Notes under the pieces: generated by a model
The model's input: only the letters and a program-made list of their open reading frames with translations
The model's database searches: none
What the model was told of the DNA's origin: nothing
Position numbers and translations under genes: made by a program
Assembly: GCA_947458745.1 (NCBI GenBank)
Contig: CANGYQ010000004.1
Location: forward strand, 124,001 to 188,000
Length of the DNA stretch: 64,000 bases
Direction of reading: 5' to 3'
Origin: Bryobacteraceae bacterium
GTDB taxonomy: Bacteria > Acidobacteriota > Terriglobia > Bryobacterales > Bryobacteraceae
In this document: in pieces, positions 40,817-52,349 of the stretch
Position numbering within the stretch: the stretch's first letter is position 1
Layout: the number at the start of each line of letters is the position of its first letter

Positions 40817-42007
40817 ATGCGGACCATTGACGACTACGCGCCTTCCTCTGAGTCCGACGGCCACCATGGCGTCGCGGGACAGCCAGCGTCATCGCGGCCT
40901 TCGCCCAAGATCCTGATTGTGGACGACACGCCCACCAACATTGAGTTGCTGGACAACGTGCTGCGGTCCGAAGGGTTCCGTACGGTCTCAGCGACGGACG
41001 GCAGTTCCGCGCGGGCGTTGGGACGGGTGGAGCAGCCGGATCTGATTCTGCTGGACGTGATGATGCCGGGCGAATCCGGGTTTGAGACATGCTCCCGCCT
41101 GAAGTCCGACCCCACTACGTCTGATATCCCGATCATCTTCCTGTCCGCTTTGGATGATGTGAAGAACAAGGTGACGGGCCTGAAAATCGGCGGCGTGGAT
41201 TACATCTCAAAGCCCGTGCATGGGGAAGAGGTGCTGGCGCGAGTGCGCGTCCATCTGCGGATCAACGAGAACAACCGGGCGCTGGTGCGGGAGCACCGGG
41301 CGCGGCTGGAAAGCTTGCGCGAAGCACAGCAGGCGATTCTGGTACGGTCGGAAGACTGCCCAGAGGCCTCGTTTGCGGTCTACTACAGTCCGCTGGAAGA
41401 AACGGGGGGCGACTTTTACGATGTCGTGTCGGTGGACGCGGACGTGTTTGGCTATTTTGTCGCGGACGTCAGCGGGCACGGAGCCAGTGCGGCTTTCCTG
41501 ACCTCAGCCATCAAGGCGCTGCTGCGCCAGTATGCCGGCCCTCTCTATTCGCCGGAGGACACGATGCGTGGTGTCGATGCCGTGATGCGGCAGATGTTGG
41601 GCGAGGAACAGTACCTGACTGCCTGCTACGCCCACCTGAATCGCCGGACGCGCAAGCTTTCGGTGGTGAGCGCCGGGCATCCGCCGCTGGTGCTGGTGAG
41701 TGCTACCGGTCAAACGACGGTGGTGGAGATGAATAGTGACCCGTTGGGAATCTTCAGCTCCGTTGTGTTGAAGCGCAAGGACCTGCGGGTCTCACCCGGA
41801 GACCGGTTCTACCTCTGCAGCGACGGCATGATCGAATCCTCACCCGGCGCGCCGCGCAAGGCGGGGATTGAGAAGCTGGTCGCCGCCTGCTCACACCATC
41901 GCAGCGAGGCGCTGGCCACGGCCACGGACAGCATTGCCGCCAGTGTGCTGGAGGGAACGGGACCGGCCAGTGACGATCTATTGCTGTTGGCCGTGGAGGT
42001 CCGTTGA
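40817..42007 (+). CDS. Receiver-PP2C (RsbU/SpoIIE-like) serine phosphatase
   Basis: 396 residues. A receiver domain (phospho-Asp about 80 in LILLDVMMPG; K in ISKPVHGEE) is joined by a coiled linker to a PP2C/SpoIIE phosphatase with metal-binding aspartates in GGDFYDVV (about 196), ADVSGHGASAAF (about 217), CSDGMIE and SDDLLLLAV. It should dephosphorylate an STAS protein, and one is coded two genes later. This makes it the input of a partner-switching unit, controlled by phosphorylation. The kinase is probably the CheA or the hybrid kinase of this operon. No clear ribosome site. Confidence 0.93.
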   Translation: MRTIDDYAPSSESDGHHGVAGQPASSRPSPKILIVDDTPTNIELLDNVLRSEGFRTVSATDGSSARALGRVEQPDLILLDVMMPGESGFETCSRLKSDPTTSDIPIIFLSALDDVKNKVTGLKIGGVDYISKPVHGEEVLARVRVHLRINENNRALVREHRARLESLREAQQAILVRSEDCPEASFAVYYSPLEETGGDFYDVVSVDADVFGYFVADVSGHGASAAFLTSAIKALLRQYAGPLYSPEDTMRGVDAVMRQMLGEEQYLTACYAHLNRRTRKLSVVSAGHPPLVLVSATGQTTVVEMNSDPLGIFSSVVLKRKDLRVSPGDRFYLCSDGMIESSPGAPRKAGIEKLVAACSHHRSEALATATDSIAASVLEGTGPASDDLLLLAVEVR

Positions 42008-42435
42008 TGAGTAGGCGTTGTGAACTGCGGGCGGAACTGCCGGGCACGCTGGAAGCGATCGATGCGTTCTGCCGGCAGTTCAGAAGCTGGTATGCGGGAG
42101 CGGGTGAAGAGAGCGGCCGCTTTGGTGCCGAGCTCCTGCTACGGGAAGCCCTGATTAATAGCGTCAAGTACGGCCCTGGGGCCGATGCCCCGGTGAAGTG
42201 CGTACTGCGCGGTGGCCGGCGGCGGCTGCTGATCGCGGTCAAGGATCAGGGCAAAGGATTTGATTGGCGGGCCGTGCTCAATCGGGCACCCGTGGAGATT
42301 ACCTCCACCGGCGGCCGCGGGTTGGAGATCTATCGCCGGTACGCGGACCGCGTCCGGTTCAACAGCCAGGGCAACAGTGTGGTGCTGGTGAAGCGGTTCC
42401 AGACAACTGGACAAACTCTGAAGGAGACGAGATGA
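42007..42435 (+). CDS. RsbW-like anti-sigma/serine kinase ATPase (HATPase_c_2)
   Basis: 142 residues; the ATG shares its A with the upstream stop codon (TGATG). The GHKL fold is visible: N-box LLLREALINSVKYG, G1 VKDQGKGFDW, and G2 TGGRGLEIYRRYAD. Such proteins phosphorylate an STAS partner on serine and hold or release a target. With the phosphatase before it and the STAS protein after, it completes a partner switch. No sigma factor gene is in the window, so the target is open. Confidence 0.92.
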   Translation: MSRRCELRAELPGTLEAIDAFCRQFRSWYAGAGEESGRFGAELLLREALINSVKYGPGADAPVKCVLRGGRRRLLIAVKDQGKGFDWRAVLNRAPVEITSTGGRGLEIYRRYADRVRFNSQGNSVVLVKRFQTTGQTLKETR

Positions 42436-42728
42436 CAAATGCGAATGAACAGGGCGTATTGTGCCCTGAAGGTGATGTGGTGGCTTCAGCCGTGCCCCAG
42501 TTGCGCAGCGAGCTGCGGGACTTGGTGAGTACCGGAGTCCGGCGGCTGGTGGTGGATATGAAGAACGTCCAGATGATCGATTCGGCGGGCCTGGGCCTGC
42601 TAATCGCCGCCCACAATTCGCTTAAGAAGATGGATGGCGAGATGAGCGTGATCCAGGCCTCGTCGGACATTCTGGAGTTGCTCACGACGTTGCGGATGAA
42701 CCAGCATTTCAAGATCGAAGGCCAATAG
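42432..42728 (+). CDS. STAS-domain anti-sigma factor antagonist
   Basis: 98 residues from ATG 42432, ATGA-coupled to the kinase gene and with AAGGAG upstream. The STAS fold has RRLVVDMKNVQMIDSAGLG with the phosphorylatable Ser at 51, and then LLIAAHNSLKKMDGEMSVI. It is the substrate of the RsbW-like kinase and PP2C phosphatase. In partner-switch systems joined to chemosensory genes (for example HsbA in Pseudomonas) the STAS protein carries the output to other partners. Confidence 0.93.
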   Translation: MTNANEQGVLCPEGDVVASAVPQLRSELRDLVSTGVRRLVVDMKNVQMIDSAGLGLLIAAHNSLKKMDGEMSVIQASSDILELLTTLRMNQHFKIEGQ

Positions 42729-42746
42729 AGGCGATTCAGGGAACCG

Positions 42747-45700
42747 ATGAGCAAGCCCACTGTCGACGATGAACTAGTCCAGGAGTACCTGGCCGAGAGC
42801 CGCGAACATCTCACCACCATCGAAGCGGACCTCCTGCAAATTGAGGACGATGGAGCCGCCATTGATGAGCAATTGGTGAACCGTGTCTTCCGGGCGGCGC
42901 ACTCGATCAAAGGCGGGGCCGGATTCTTTGACTTCGTCAAGATCCGGGAGTTGGCGCACAAGGCCGAGAACGTGTTGGACATGGTCCGGTGCCGGGAACT
43001 GGTGCCCAACTCCGAGATTGTCAGCATCCTGCTGCTGGCCTTTGACAAGCTACGTGAGATGCTGGCGGATTACCGGCAGAGCAATTCGATCGACATTTCA
43101 GAGTTTGTCGGGGCGCTCACCAATATCACCACCGCGAATCTGGCCGCGGATCAGAAGCAGGCCGTCAACGGGCAGGTTTCGCTTGCTGTTCCCAATGCCG
43201 CCAAGATCATTCAGGTGGCAGCTTTTGATCTGGCGCAGGCCCGCCGGGGGGGACGTTCGATCTATCTAGTGGAATACGACCTGTTCCACGACATTCACCG
43301 CGCGAGCAAGACGCCGCTGGACGTGTTGAGGGGGCTGATGAAGTTCGGCTCGATTCTGGAGAGCGGCCTGGACCTGGATTCGGCCGGGACACTGGAGGAT
43401 GAAGCATCCAGCCGGCTGCTGATGGAAGTGCTGTACGCGACGCCGCTGGAAGCGGACTTGATCAATGAAGTTCTGGCGTTGCCGCCGGAGCAGGTGAAAT
43501 TGATCGAGAAGAATGGCCAGGCCATCAACTTGGCGGGCGCTCCCGCTGGGCAAGTTGCTTCTGTGAATCTGCCAGCTCTGCCGGTGACTCTGCCAGCTTC
43601 GCCGGTGACCGCACCTGCCGCGGCAGTGCCTGTTTCCGTTGCGCCTATTCCAGCTGCATCCACGGCCGAGACGGCGGAGGCATCATCTCGGCCCTCTGTC
43701 GCACCGGCGGCGGAAGCCACGATCCGGCTGAATGTGGAACTGCTGGACTCCCTGATGACGCTGGCCGGGGAGTTGGTGCTGAGCCGTAATCAGCTGAGCG
43801 AGGCGGTGTCGAGTGACGACAGCACCGGCATTCGTGCCGCCGCGCACCGCTTGAGCCTGGTGACGTCGGAGGTGCAAAGCGCGGTCGCGCTGACGCGCAT
43901 GCAACCCGTGGGCACGTTGTTCGCCAAGTTCCCGCGCCTGGTCCGTGACCTGGGCCGTGACCTGGGCAAGCAAGTGCAGCTGAAGATTGAAGGTGGCGAC
44001 GTCGAGATCGACAAGACCATCCTCGAAGGCTTAAGCGATCCGCTGACGCACATGATCCGCAACTCCGTGGACCATGGCGTGGAAATGCCGGAGGTCCGCA
44101 CAGCGGCGGGCAAGCCGGCAATGGGCACGATCACGCTGCGGGCCAGCCACCAGACCGGCCAGGTGGTGATTGAGATCATCGACGATGGCAAGGGACTGCC
44201 GGCGGACAAGATTGGCGCTTCATCGCTCGCCAAGGGTATGATTACGCGCGAGCAACTGGACGCCATGTCGGACCGCGACAAGATCATGCTGATCTTCCTG
44301 CCCGGCGTCTCGACGGCGGAGAAGGTGAGCAACGTCTCCGGCCGCGGCGTTGGGATGGATGTCGTCAAGACGAACCTGGACAAGCTGGGCGGCAAGATCG
44401 ACATCGATTCCGTGGTGGGCCAAGGCACGTCGTTCCGCATCAAGCTGCCGTTGACGCTGGCCATCATCCCTTCGCTGCTGGTGTCCAATGGCGGCCAACG
44501 GTTCGCCCTGCCGCAGGTGAGCGTGGGCGAGTTGATCCGCATCCCGGCAGAGCAACAGGCGGAGCGGATTGACCGCGCGGGCGATGGCGAAGTCCTGCTG
44601 CTGCGGGACCGGCTGGTGCCGCTGCTCCATTTGAGTGAAGCGCTGGGTGGCGCCAGGACGGCTATGTCGGACCGCGCCATGAACGTGGTGCTGGTGAACA
44701 CGGGCAGCTTTGAGTACGGACTGGTGGTGGACGACCTGCACGACACGGTCGAGATCGTGGTGAAGCCGCTGGGACGCCATTTGCAGAGTCTGGGCGACTA
44801 CGCGGGGGCGACGATCCTGGGCGATGGCCAGGTGGCGATCATCCTGGATGTGGGTGGCGTGGCGGCGCGCGCGGGGCTGACCGCCGATACCATCACCCGG
44901 CCCACGGGCACGGAAGAGGAAGCGACTGAGAGCCAGTCCCAGAGCCTGTTGTTATTCCACAACGGCCCCGGCGAACAGTGTGCGGTACCCATTGAGCTGG
45001 TGACCCGCGTGGAACGCATCCGTCCGGAACAGGTGGAGCATTTGGGCGGCCGCCGCACGATGCAATATGGCGAAGCCAGCCTGCCGCTGGTGGCGTTGAA
45101 CGATGTGGCATCGATGGGCCAAGTGGGTGAAGGCCAGCAGTGGGTGGTGATTGTGTTTGAGCGCACGGGCCGCCCGCTGGGTCTGCTGGCCGCTGAGCCG
45201 CTGGACATGATTGAGAGCTACGTGGCGCTGGACCCGGTGACGCTGCGTCAACCAGGCATCGCCGGGTCGGCCATTCTCAACACCCGCACGACACTGATGC
45301 TGGACATCTTTGAGCTGGCCGGATTGGCGCGGCCTAATTCCACCGAGACCCACACGTCCGCAGGCAGTGTCCAACCGGTTGCGGAAACCGCGATGGATAT
45401 TCCGCCGGCGCCAACCGCAACGGTGTTGGTGGCCGAAGACTCGGACTTCTTCCGCGGCCAGATCTGCCGGCTGATTGAAGGCGTGGGGCATCAGGTGCTG
45501 GCGGCGTCTGATGGCCAGGAGGCATGGGAACTGTTGCAGCAGCACCCGGACGTGAATGCCGTGGCCACTGACCTGGAGATGCCGCGGCTGGATGGGTTGG
45601 GCTTGACCCGGCTGATTCGCGCCGATGGGCGCTTTGGCCAGTTGCCAGTGATTGCGCTGTCGTCGCTGGCTGGTGAAGAAGAAATTGCCCGCGCTTTGGC

Positions 45701-45791
45701 GGAGGGCGTAACGGAATACCAAGTGAAGCTGGACCAGGACGATTTTCTAGCCAGCATTGAGCGCGCGCTTAGCCCAACGGCGGCGCGCTAG
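42747..45791 (+). CDS. cheA: Hybrid CheA histidine kinase with two CheW-like domains and a C-terminal receiver
   Basis: 1014 residues. Order: Hpt (phospho-His 52 in [10 protein letters not shown]), an extended linker without a clear P2, dimerisation and HATPase ([33 protein letters not shown]), CheW-like domain (about 555-680), a second CheW-like domain (about 720-850; [16 protein letters not shown]), and a receiver ([14 protein letters not shown], phospho-Asp in [10 protein letters not shown]). Two CheW-like domains in one CheA are uncommon. No separate CheY gene is present in the operon, so the built-in receiver, and perhaps the PP2C receiver, are the phosphate outlets. Confidence 0.94.
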   Translation: MSKPTVDDELVQEYLAESREHLTTIEADLLQIEDDGAAIDEQLVNRVFRAAHSIKGGAGFFDFVKIRELAHKAENVLDMVRCRELVPNSEIVSILLLAFDKLREMLADYRQSNSIDISEFVGALTNITTANLAADQKQAVNGQVSLAVPNAAKIIQVAAFDLAQARRGGRSIYLVEYDLFHDIHRASKTPLDVLRGLMKFGSILESGLDLDSAGTLEDEASSRLLMEVLYATPLEADLINEVLALPPEQVKLIEKNGQAINLAGAPAGQVASVNLPALPVTLPASPVTAPAAAVPVSVAPIPAASTAETAEASSRPSVAPAAEATIRLNVELLDSLMTLAGELVLSRNQLSEAVSSDDSTGIRAAAHRLSLVTSEVQSAVALTRMQPVGTLFAKFPRLVRDLGRDLGKQVQLKIEGGDVEIDKTILEGLSDPLTHMIRNSVDHGVEMPEVRTAAGKPAMGTITLRASHQTGQVVIEIIDDGKGLPADKIGASSLAKGMITREQLDAMSDRDKIMLIFLPGVSTAEKVSNVSGRGVGMDVVKTNLDKLGGKIDIDSVVGQGTSFRIKLPLTLAIIPSLLVSNGGQRFALPQVSVGELIRIPAEQQAERIDRAGDGEVLLLRDRLVPLLHLSEALGGARTAMSDRAMNVVLVNTGSFEYGLVVDDLHDTVEIVVKPLGRHLQSLGDYAGATILGDGQVAIILDVGGVAARAGLTADTITRPTGTEEEATESQSQSLLLFHNGPGEQCAVPIELVTRVERIRPEQVEHLGGRRTMQYGEASLPLVALNDVASMGQVGEGQQWVVIVFERTGRPLGLLAAEPLDMIESYVALDPVTLRQPGIAGSAILNTRTTLMLDIFELAGLARPNSTETHTSAGSVQPVAETAMDIPPAPTATVLVAEDSDFFRGQICRLIEGVGHQVLAASDGQEAWELLQQHPDVNAVATDLEMPRLDGLGLTRLIRADGRFGQLPVIALSSLAGEEEIARALAEGVTEYQVKLDQDDFLASIERALSPTAAR

Positions 45792-45834
45792 GGCATCACG
45801 GAACTACACGAACACAAGGGACACGGATACTGAG

Positions 45835-47508
45835 ATGAATAACTGGAAAATCGGAACACGCATCGCCACGGGCTTTACCGCCATCACCGTCATTGTGATG
45901 ACGCTGGGAATTTTTGCTTATTCCCAACTGGACACGATCGCGGCGAGCGCCAAGCGTATCACGGATGATTCGCTGCCGGGCGTCTACTACATTGGCCAAA
46001 TCAAGAGCCAGACACTGCAACGCTACCTGGACCTGCAGCAGTTGATCACCACCACGAACCCGAAGGAAGTGGCCCGGCTGGAAGCGGAAGGCTTGCAGTT
46101 GCAGAACTCCATCACCAAACTGCTGACGGACTACGAGAAGACGATCCATCTCGACAAGGACCGCCAGTTGTTTGAGGCCATGAAGTCCGTTCGGGCCCCC
46201 TACATGGAGAAGTTCCAGGAGGCGGTTGAGGCTGCCGGAACCGGCCGCAACCGGAACCGCGCGCAACAGATTACCGATCGGGAGGTGGCGCCACTGTATC
46301 AGCGGCTCTCCGGCGCACTGGATGCCCTGGTGGCTTTCAACAAGGAGGAAGGTGACCGGGGAGCCGCGGGCATCACCGACGCCGTCAGCCGAGCCAGCAC
46401 GGGAGTGTTGATCGGCTTGGCGCTGGCGCTGGCCGTCGCCATTGGCACTTCCATCGTCGTGACCACCAGCATCACCAAGCCGCTGGCCGCCGCCGTGACC
46501 CACCTGGATCTGGTGTCCCGCGGCGACCTGTCACAGGACCTACCGGCCGAATACCTGGTGAGGGGCGACGAGATTGGTATCCAATCGCGCTCCATGCAGA
46601 CCATGTCCCAGAATCTCCGCACCATGCTGCAGAGCGTCACCAGCGGCATCCGGCAAATGGCGGAAGCCTCCGACAACCTGCTGACCAGTTCCAGCCAGAT
46701 GTCCAGTGGTTCAGAGAGTGCCTCGCACCGGGCTCAAAGTGTCGCGGCCGCGGCCGAGCAGATGAGCAGCAACGTCATGATGGTCGCGGCCAGCATGGAG
46801 CAGACCACCACCAACCTGTCCCTTGTTTCAGTGTCCACCCAGGAGATGACCGCCACTATCGGGGAGATCGCCGCGAACTCCGAGCGCGCGCGGGGTATCA
46901 CGGCCGAGGCCAATCGCCAGGCAGCCAGCATCACCCAGCAGATGAATCAGCTGGGCCAAGCGGCACGGGAGATCGGCAAGGTCACTGAAGCGATCACAGA
47001 GATCTCTTCGCAGACCAACCTGCTGGCGCTGAACGCCACTATTGAAGCGGCGCGCGCCGGGTCGGCCGGCAAGGGTTTTGCGGTGGTGGCCAATGAGATC
47101 AAGGCCCTGGCGCAACAGACCGCCGCGGCCACGGAAGACATCAAGGCCCGTATCGCCGGTGTCCAGACATCGACCGCCATGGGCGTCTCCGAGATTGAGA
47201 AAGTATCGGGGGTGATCCACCAGGTGACCGACATTGTCAGCTCCATCGCAACCGCGATCGAGGAACAGGCCGCCGCCACCAAGGACATCGCCCGCAACAT
47301 TGCCGAAGCATCGACGGGCGTCCAGGATGCCAACCTGCGGGTGTCGGAAAGCTCCCAGGTTTCGGTGTCGATCGCCAGCGACATTGCCGTCGTGAACCAG
47401 GCCACCAGCGAGAGCGTCACGGGCAGCCAGACTATCACGGCCAGTGCCAAAGACCTGGCCACGGCGGCCTCGACGCTGCGCACCGCGGTGTCCGGCTTTA
47501 GAGTCTAG
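45835..47508 (+). CDS. Methyl-accepting chemotaxis protein 1
   Basis: 557 residues from ATG 45835. A first membrane helix (about 12-32), a small periplasmic four-helix-bundle sensor (about 33-190), a second helix (about 200-222), a HAMP domain, and a signalling domain with the hairpin tip [20 protein letters not shown] are visible. The C-terminus (TAVSGFRV) lacks the NWETF-type CheR tether. It is the first of two receptors that flank cheW in this operon. The second is coded at 48040 and shares the same tip. Signal unknown. Confidence 0.93.
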   Translation: MNNWKIGTRIATGFTAITVIVMTLGIFAYSQLDTIAASAKRITDDSLPGVYYIGQIKSQTLQRYLDLQQLITTTNPKEVARLEAEGLQLQNSITKLLTDYEKTIHLDKDRQLFEAMKSVRAPYMEKFQEAVEAAGTGRNRNRAQQITDREVAPLYQRLSGALDALVAFNKEEGDRGAAGITDAVSRASTGVLIGLALALAVAIGTSIVVTTSITKPLAAAVTHLDLVSRGDLSQDLPAEYLVRGDEIGIQSRSMQTMSQNLRTMLQSVTSGIRQMAEASDNLLTSSSQMSSGSESASHRAQSVAAAAEQMSSNVMMVAASMEQTTTNLSLVSVSTQEMTATIGEIAANSERARGITAEANRQAASITQQMNQLGQAAREIGKVTEAITEISSQTNLLALNATIEAARAGSAGKGFAVVANEIKALAQQTAAATEDIKARIAGVQTSTAMGVSEIEKVSGVIHQVTDIVSSIATAIEEQAAATKDIARNIAEASTGVQDANLRVSESSQVSVSIASDIAVVNQATSESVTGSQTITASAKDLATAASTLRTAVSGFRV

Positions 47509-47530
47509 CCACCGCGAAAAGAGGAACCAA

Positions 47531-47986
47531 ATGCCGGCCACCATGCCCGATTTACAGCTACACACCTTACTGGCCACCTTTCAGATCCGTGACGCGCTTT
47601 TCGCACTGGATGCGGCCGGGGTGCACGAAGTGCTCCGGTTGGTCCAGGTAACACCGGTGCCCCATGCGCCGCCGGAAGTGATGGGCGTCATCAACCTCCG
47701 GGGCAAGATTGTGACCTTGCTCGATACCGGCTTGATTCTGGGCCTGGGTGCCACCGCCCGGGATCGCGAAAGCCGCGTCTTTCTGATTGAAGACCGGGGC
47801 GAGTTTCTGGGTCTGCTGGTGGACCGCGTGGGTGAAGTGATAGAGGTGGAACCAGGCAGTACGGAGCCGTTGCCCTTGAATATCCCCCCCGCGCAGGCCC
47901 GCTACTTTACGGGCGTCTGCCGTGCCGGGGGCCGGGTTTTGACGCTACTCAACACCAGCGAACTCCTCCAGGGGAGCCACGCTTAG
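47531..47986 (+). CDS. cheW: CheW coupling protein
   Basis: 151 residues from ATG 47531 with GAGGAAC upstream. It has a typical CheW SH3-like fold: [55 protein letters not shown] and [16 protein letters not shown]. It links the receptors to CheA. It lies between the two receptor genes. Confidence 0.95.
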   Translation: MPATMPDLQLHTLLATFQIRDALFALDAAGVHEVLRLVQVTPVPHAPPEVMGVINLRGKIVTLLDTGLILGLGATARDRESRVFLIEDRGEFLGLLVDRVGEVIEVEPGSTEPLPLNIPPAQARYFTGVCRAGGRVLTLLNTSELLQGSHA

Positions 47987-48039
47987 GCCCGAACCAAGGG
48001 TCCCACAATTCAAAGACAGATCAGCAAGCGAGACACATC

Positions 48040-50145
48040 ATGAGCCTTAGCCAATTCTTCCAGAACTTCAGCATCGGACAACGCACACTAGCCAGCGTTG
48101 GACTCTTCTCTTTGCCCTTGGGCGTTTTGTTTTACTTCAACCTTGATCAGCTGTCGAGCAATATTACCTTTGCCACGCAAGAACTGGATGGCAACCGGTA
48201 TCAGCGGCCGCTGGTGCGTTTAGTGAAAGCCGTGGGTGACTACCAGGTGGGTGTGCTGGCGGCCAACGCGTCACGCGGTGGCGCGGTGATGACCACCGAG
48301 CAGGAGATTGACGGCCTGCTGGGCACACTGGAAACGCTGGAGTCGAGCATCGGCGATGGGCTGGGCTTCGGCCCGGCGGCGTTGAAGGAAGCGCAACTGG
48401 AGTCGCTCCGGGTGGCCATGTTGCGGACAAAGTGGCAGGCCCTGAAGGAGCAGGCACGGCAGCCGGGTTCGAAGGCCTGGACCGATGCAGGGGATGCCCT
48501 GGTGGGCGACCTGCGCGCGATGGTGTCCCGCGCCGGAGATATGTCGAACTTGACGCTGGACCCGGAGATGGACAGCTACTATCTGGCGGATGTCACCTCG
48601 GTGGTGACGGCGCAGTCGTTGGGACGGTTGCGCGCGACGGCACTGTTTGTCATGCCGCAAATGCTGGCCAAGGGTCAGGTGGCACCGGCGGACCGGACGC
48701 AAGTGGCCATCTTTGCGGCGGCGATCAAGGAGTCTGACTACGACCGCATGACCGGCGACCTGGATACCGCCTTCCGCGAGAATGGCAAGGCCAAGCGTGG
48801 GGCCAGCCCAACGCTGAAGCCTGAAGTACAGCCGGCCAAGGCGCGCTACGAACAGGCCCTGCCCGCTCTGTTGGCCCAGTTGAATGATGTATCCGCGGGC
48901 AAGCGGGTGAGCGGAGAACAGTTGCAGGCTGCCTTTGACCAGGCGGAGGTGGCAACCGTGGAATTGGCGGGCAAGACCGTCACGGAGCTGGATGCCGTCC
49001 TGAAGGCGAGGATTGACGGCTATGCTGGCTATCGTTGGACGCTGGTGGCGGGCACGCTGGCCGCGGCCCTGGTGGCAGGGTTGCTGTTTCTGCTGGTGGT
49101 GCGCAGCATCACGGTGCCGCTGACCACGAGCGTCCAGTATCTGCAACACGTCACGCAAGGCGACCTGTCGCAGGATCTGCCAATGGAGTTGCAGTCGCGG
49201 GGCGACGAGATCGGCCAGTTGAGCCGTTCCATGCAGACCATGCTGACAACGTTGCGCGGCATGATGGGGGAGATTGGTTCAGGCATCCGCTCCCTGACCG
49301 GTGCCTCGGCGGGGCTGTCGGCGGCTTCGGCGATGGTGACAACGGGTTCCCGCGACGCCTCGGATAAAGCCCAACTGGTGGCGGCCGCGGCCGAACAGAT
49401 GAGTTCCAATGTCAGCTCCGTGGCGGCCGGAATGGGACAGGCTACCAACAACCTGGGTCAAGTATCTTCGGCCACCGAACAGATGACGGCGACGATCGGT
49501 GAGATCGCCAGCAACTCCGAACAGGCGCGCACGATCACGGCCGAGGCCACGCGCCAGGCCCAACAGGTGACGGAGCAGATCCAGCAGTTAGGCCAGGCCG
49601 CACGAGAGATCGGCAGGGTGACCGAGGTGATCACGGAGATTTCTTCACAAACGAACCTGCTGGCTTTAAACGCCACCATTGAAGCGGCTCGGGCGGGCAG
49701 CGCGGGCAAGGGCTTTGCCGTGGTGGCCAATGAAATCAAGGCACTGGCACAGCAGACCGCGGCCGCCACGGAAGACATCCGCCAGCGTATCAGCACGGTG
49801 CAGGGTGCCACCAATCAAGGCATCACAGATGTGGAACGCGTCTCGGCGGTGATCGGCGAAGTGAATGCCATCGTGACGACCATCGCGGCGGCCATTGAGG
49901 AGCAGGCCGTGGTCACCAAGGACATCGCGCGCAATATTGGCCAGGCATCCAGTGGCGTAAAGGAAGCCAGCAACCTGGTATCAGAGAGCTCCCAGGCATC
50001 GCACGAGATCGCGCGGGACATTGTGGTGGTGAACCGGGCGGCGGGCGATATGGCCTCCAGCGGCGAAGCACTGCGCGCGAGCATTGCGGACATGGCCGCG
50101 GTGTCGGAGCAACTGGAGCGGGCTGCCAGCCGGTTCCATGTGTAG
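48040..50145 (+). CDS. Methyl-accepting chemotaxis protein 2 with larger sensor domain
   Basis: 701 residues. An N-terminal membrane helix (about 17-35) is followed by a long periplasmic helical sensor of about 275 residues ([13 protein letters not shown] fits the family often seen with large helical NIT-like or 4HB sensors). A second helix (about 325-350), HAMP and the signalling domain with tip [20 protein letters not shown] complete it. The C-terminus ([10 protein letters not shown]) matches the end of receptor 1, with no CheR tether. The bigger sensor suggests it senses a different ligand from receptor 1. Confidence 0.93.
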   Translation: MSLSQFFQNFSIGQRTLASVGLFSLPLGVLFYFNLDQLSSNITFATQELDGNRYQRPLVRLVKAVGDYQVGVLAANASRGGAVMTTEQEIDGLLGTLETLESSIGDGLGFGPAALKEAQLESLRVAMLRTKWQALKEQARQPGSKAWTDAGDALVGDLRAMVSRAGDMSNLTLDPEMDSYYLADVTSVVTAQSLGRLRATALFVMPQMLAKGQVAPADRTQVAIFAAAIKESDYDRMTGDLDTAFRENGKAKRGASPTLKPEVQPAKARYEQALPALLAQLNDVSAGKRVSGEQLQAAFDQAEVATVELAGKTVTELDAVLKARIDGYAGYRWTLVAGTLAAALVAGLLFLLVVRSITVPLTTSVQYLQHVTQGDLSQDLPMELQSRGDEIGQLSRSMQTMLTTLRGMMGEIGSGIRSLTGASAGLSAASAMVTTGSRDASDKAQLVAAAAEQMSSNVSSVAAGMGQATNNLGQVSSATEQMTATIGEIASNSEQARTITAEATRQAQQVTEQIQQLGQAAREIGRVTEVITEISSQTNLLALNATIEAARAGSAGKGFAVVANEIKALAQQTAAATEDIRQRISTVQGATNQGITDVERVSAVIGEVNAIVTTIAAAIEEQAVVTKDIARNIGQASSGVKEASNLVSESSQASHEIARDIVVVNRAAGDMASSGEALRASIADMAAVSEQLERAASRFHV

Positions 50146-50226
50146 GCCAGAGGCCAAGGGAATTTCAAGCCAAGGGAAAGTGAACGCGGCAGGGGCAGGC
50201 CGCCGGAGTGAAATGGTGGTGGACCG

Positions 50227-51375
50227 ATGAGCACGCGCGTTCTAGTGGTGGACGATACCAGCCTGTTCCGGCGTGTCATCACGGGTGCGCTGGCCGGCAT
50301 CCCGGGTGTGGAAGTGGCGGGCTCCGCCAGCAATGGGAAGCTGGCGTTGTCGCGGTTGGAGGCTTTGAAGCCGGACCTGATGACGCTGGATCTGGAAATG
50401 CCGGAGATGGGCGGCCTGGAAGTGCTGGAGGCCATGAAGTCGGCTCCCTTTACGACGCAGGTGCTGGTGCTGAGTTCCCACACGACGCGCGGCGGCGCGA
50501 TGACGGTGAAGGCGCTGGAGCTGGGCGCATTCGACTTCATCACCAAGCCGCAGGGCGGCACGGCGGAAGAGAATCTGCTCCAACTGCGGGAGCGCATGAT
50601 GCCGATCCTGCGCGCTTTTGAGCGCCGCCGTGAGATCCGCGACATCCTGAAGACCGGAGCAAGGCTGCCCCTGACGGGGCCCAAAGTGACGGGGACCACT
50701 TCGCCGGACGCGGTTGCCGGGCGGGTGACGCCGCCTCTGGCCCGGTCAACCGCGGAAGCCGCCAGTGCCACCCGATCCCACCGGCGCACGGGATCACCCA
50801 TCATTGTGATCGGCGTTTCCACCGGAGGCCCGGCCGCGCTGGCGGAGGTTCTACCCGCCTTGCCGAGCCGCTTGGCGGCGCCGGTCTTCATCGTGCAGCA
50901 CATGCCGGCGCTGTTCACACTACCGCTGGCGCAGAGCCTACAGAGCAAATCAGCGATCCAGATCCGGGAAGCCAGCGACGGCGAGATTGCGGTGGCGGGC
51001 TGCGCCTACATCGCTCCGGGCGGCCGCCAGATGAAACTGGAGCCGACGGCGACCGGTGCGATCCAGATCCGGGTGAACGATGATGCGCCGGAGAACAACT
51101 GCCGCCCCTCGGTGGACTACCTTTTCCGGTCGGTGGCGCTGCACTTCCCGGGCCGGGCGATTGCGGCCATCCTGACGGGCATGGGCAATGACGGGGCGCA
51201 AGGCCTGAAGATGTTGAAGCGCGGGGGCTGCTTCAGCATTGCCCAGGATGAGGCGAGTTGTGTGGTGTTCGGGATGCCGCGGGAAGCCATTCTGACCGGC
51301 TTGGTGGATGCGGTGGTGCCGTTGAAGAACATTGCTCCGGCCTTGGTGCGGGCCATGGAAGAGGCCGCGCCATGA
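50227..51375 (+). CDS. cheB: CheB methylesterase response regulator
   Basis: 382 residues. Receiver with phospho-Asp 55 (LMTLDLEMPEMGG) and K in ITKPQGG; a Pro/Thr/Ala-rich linker (about 150-185); and the methylesterase domain with catalytic Ser in GVSTGGPAAL (about 198), His in VQHMPA (about 225) and Asp in GMGNDGAQG (about 321). It removes methyl groups from the receptors for adaptation. It is coupled to cheR by an ATGA overlap. Confidence 0.96.
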   Translation: MSTRVLVVDDTSLFRRVITGALAGIPGVEVAGSASNGKLALSRLEALKPDLMTLDLEMPEMGGLEVLEAMKSAPFTTQVLVLSSHTTRGGAMTVKALELGAFDFITKPQGGTAEENLLQLRERMMPILRAFERRREIRDILKTGARLPLTGPKVTGTTSPDAVAGRVTPPLARSTAEAASATRSHRRTGSPIIVIGVSTGGPAALAEVLPALPSRLAAPVFIVQHMPALFTLPLAQSLQSKSAIQIREASDGEIAVAGCAYIAPGGRQMKLEPTATGAIQIRVNDDAPENNCRPSVDYLFRSVALHFPGRAIAAILTGMGNDGAQGLKMLKRGGCFSIAQDEASCVVFGMPREAILTGLVDAVVPLKNIAPALVRAMEEAAP

Positions 51376-52349
51376 TCCGGCTGCTGGCGGAAGAGCGGGC
51401 GGTGGTGGCGCAGTACATCTACTCGCTATGCGCCATTACGCTGGATCAGTCCAAGGACTATCTGATCGAGGGACGGCTGAGCCCAGTCGCCGAAAAGGCG
51501 GGCTGCCGGAGTTTACTGGAACTGGTCAACCGGGCCCGCGCGGACGCGACCGGCGCACTGAAGCGTTCAATCATCAACGAGATCACCACCAACGAGACGT
51601 TGTTCTTCCGTGACTCCTCGCCGTTTGACCTGTTGCGGTACAAGATCATCCCCGAGGTGATCGACCGCCGCTCCAAGACCAGCCAGCGGGTGCCGTTGCG
51701 CATCTGGAGTGCGGCCTGCTCCACCGGCCAGGAGATCTACAGCATCGCCATGGTGCTGGCGGAACTGTTGGGTGACCTCAGCCGCTATCAGATCCGCCTG
51801 GTGGGCACGGACATCTCCGATCAGGCGGTGGCCAAAGCCAGTGCCGGCATCTTCAGCCATCTGGAAGTGTCGCGCGGCCTGGTTGATTCGGCCCGGGCCA
51901 AATACTTTGTCTCCCATCCGGAGGGCTGGAAGATCTGCGATGAACTGCGCAGCCTGGTGAACTTCCGGCGGCTGAACCTGATGGAGGACTTCTCATCGGT
52001 CGGCAAGTTCGACGTTGTCTTCTGCCGCAATGTGGCTATCTACTTTAATGAACCGGACCGGGCTTCTTTGTTCAACCGGATTGAGCAACGGATGGAACCG
52101 GACGGGTACCTGGTGATTGGGTCAATGGAATCGCTGAGCGGCATCTGCCCACAGTTTGAATCCAAGCGCCACCTGCGGTCGGTCTATTACCAAAGCAAGA
52201 CAGCCGCCGTGGTAAACGCGCCCGCCACCAGCGCACCCAGCCTGATGGCCCTGTCGCGCCTGGCCTCGTCACCAGCGGCACCCGCCACAGCGCGCCCAGC
52301 GGATAGCACAGCCGTGCGGCCCGCACTCACATTCGGGAGCCGCAAGTGA
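51372..52349 (+). CDS. cheR: CheR receptor methyltransferase
   Basis: 325 residues from ATG 51372 overlapping the cheB stop. It has an N-terminal helical domain, then the SAM-binding fold with NEITTNETLFFRDSSPFDLL, IWSAACSTGQEIYSIAM, LVGTDISDQAV and FDVVFCRNVAIYFNEP. A Pro/Ala/Thr-rich tail (about 280-325) is extra. It methylates glutamates of the receptors. It is followed by a GTGA overlap with the hybrid kinase. Confidence 0.96.
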   Translation: MIRLLAEERAVVAQYIYSLCAITLDQSKDYLIEGRLSPVAEKAGCRSLLELVNRARADATGALKRSIINEITTNETLFFRDSSPFDLLRYKIIPEVIDRRSKTSQRVPLRIWSAACSTGQEIYSIAMVLAELLGDLSRYQIRLVGTDISDQAVAKASAGIFSHLEVSRGLVDSARAKYFVSHPEGWKICDELRSLVNFRRLNLMEDFSSVGKFDVVFCRNVAIYFNEPDRASLFNRIEQRMEPDGYLVIGSMESLSGICPQFESKRHLRSVYYQSKTAAVVNAPATSAPSLMALSRLASSPAAPATARPADSTAVRPALTFGSRK

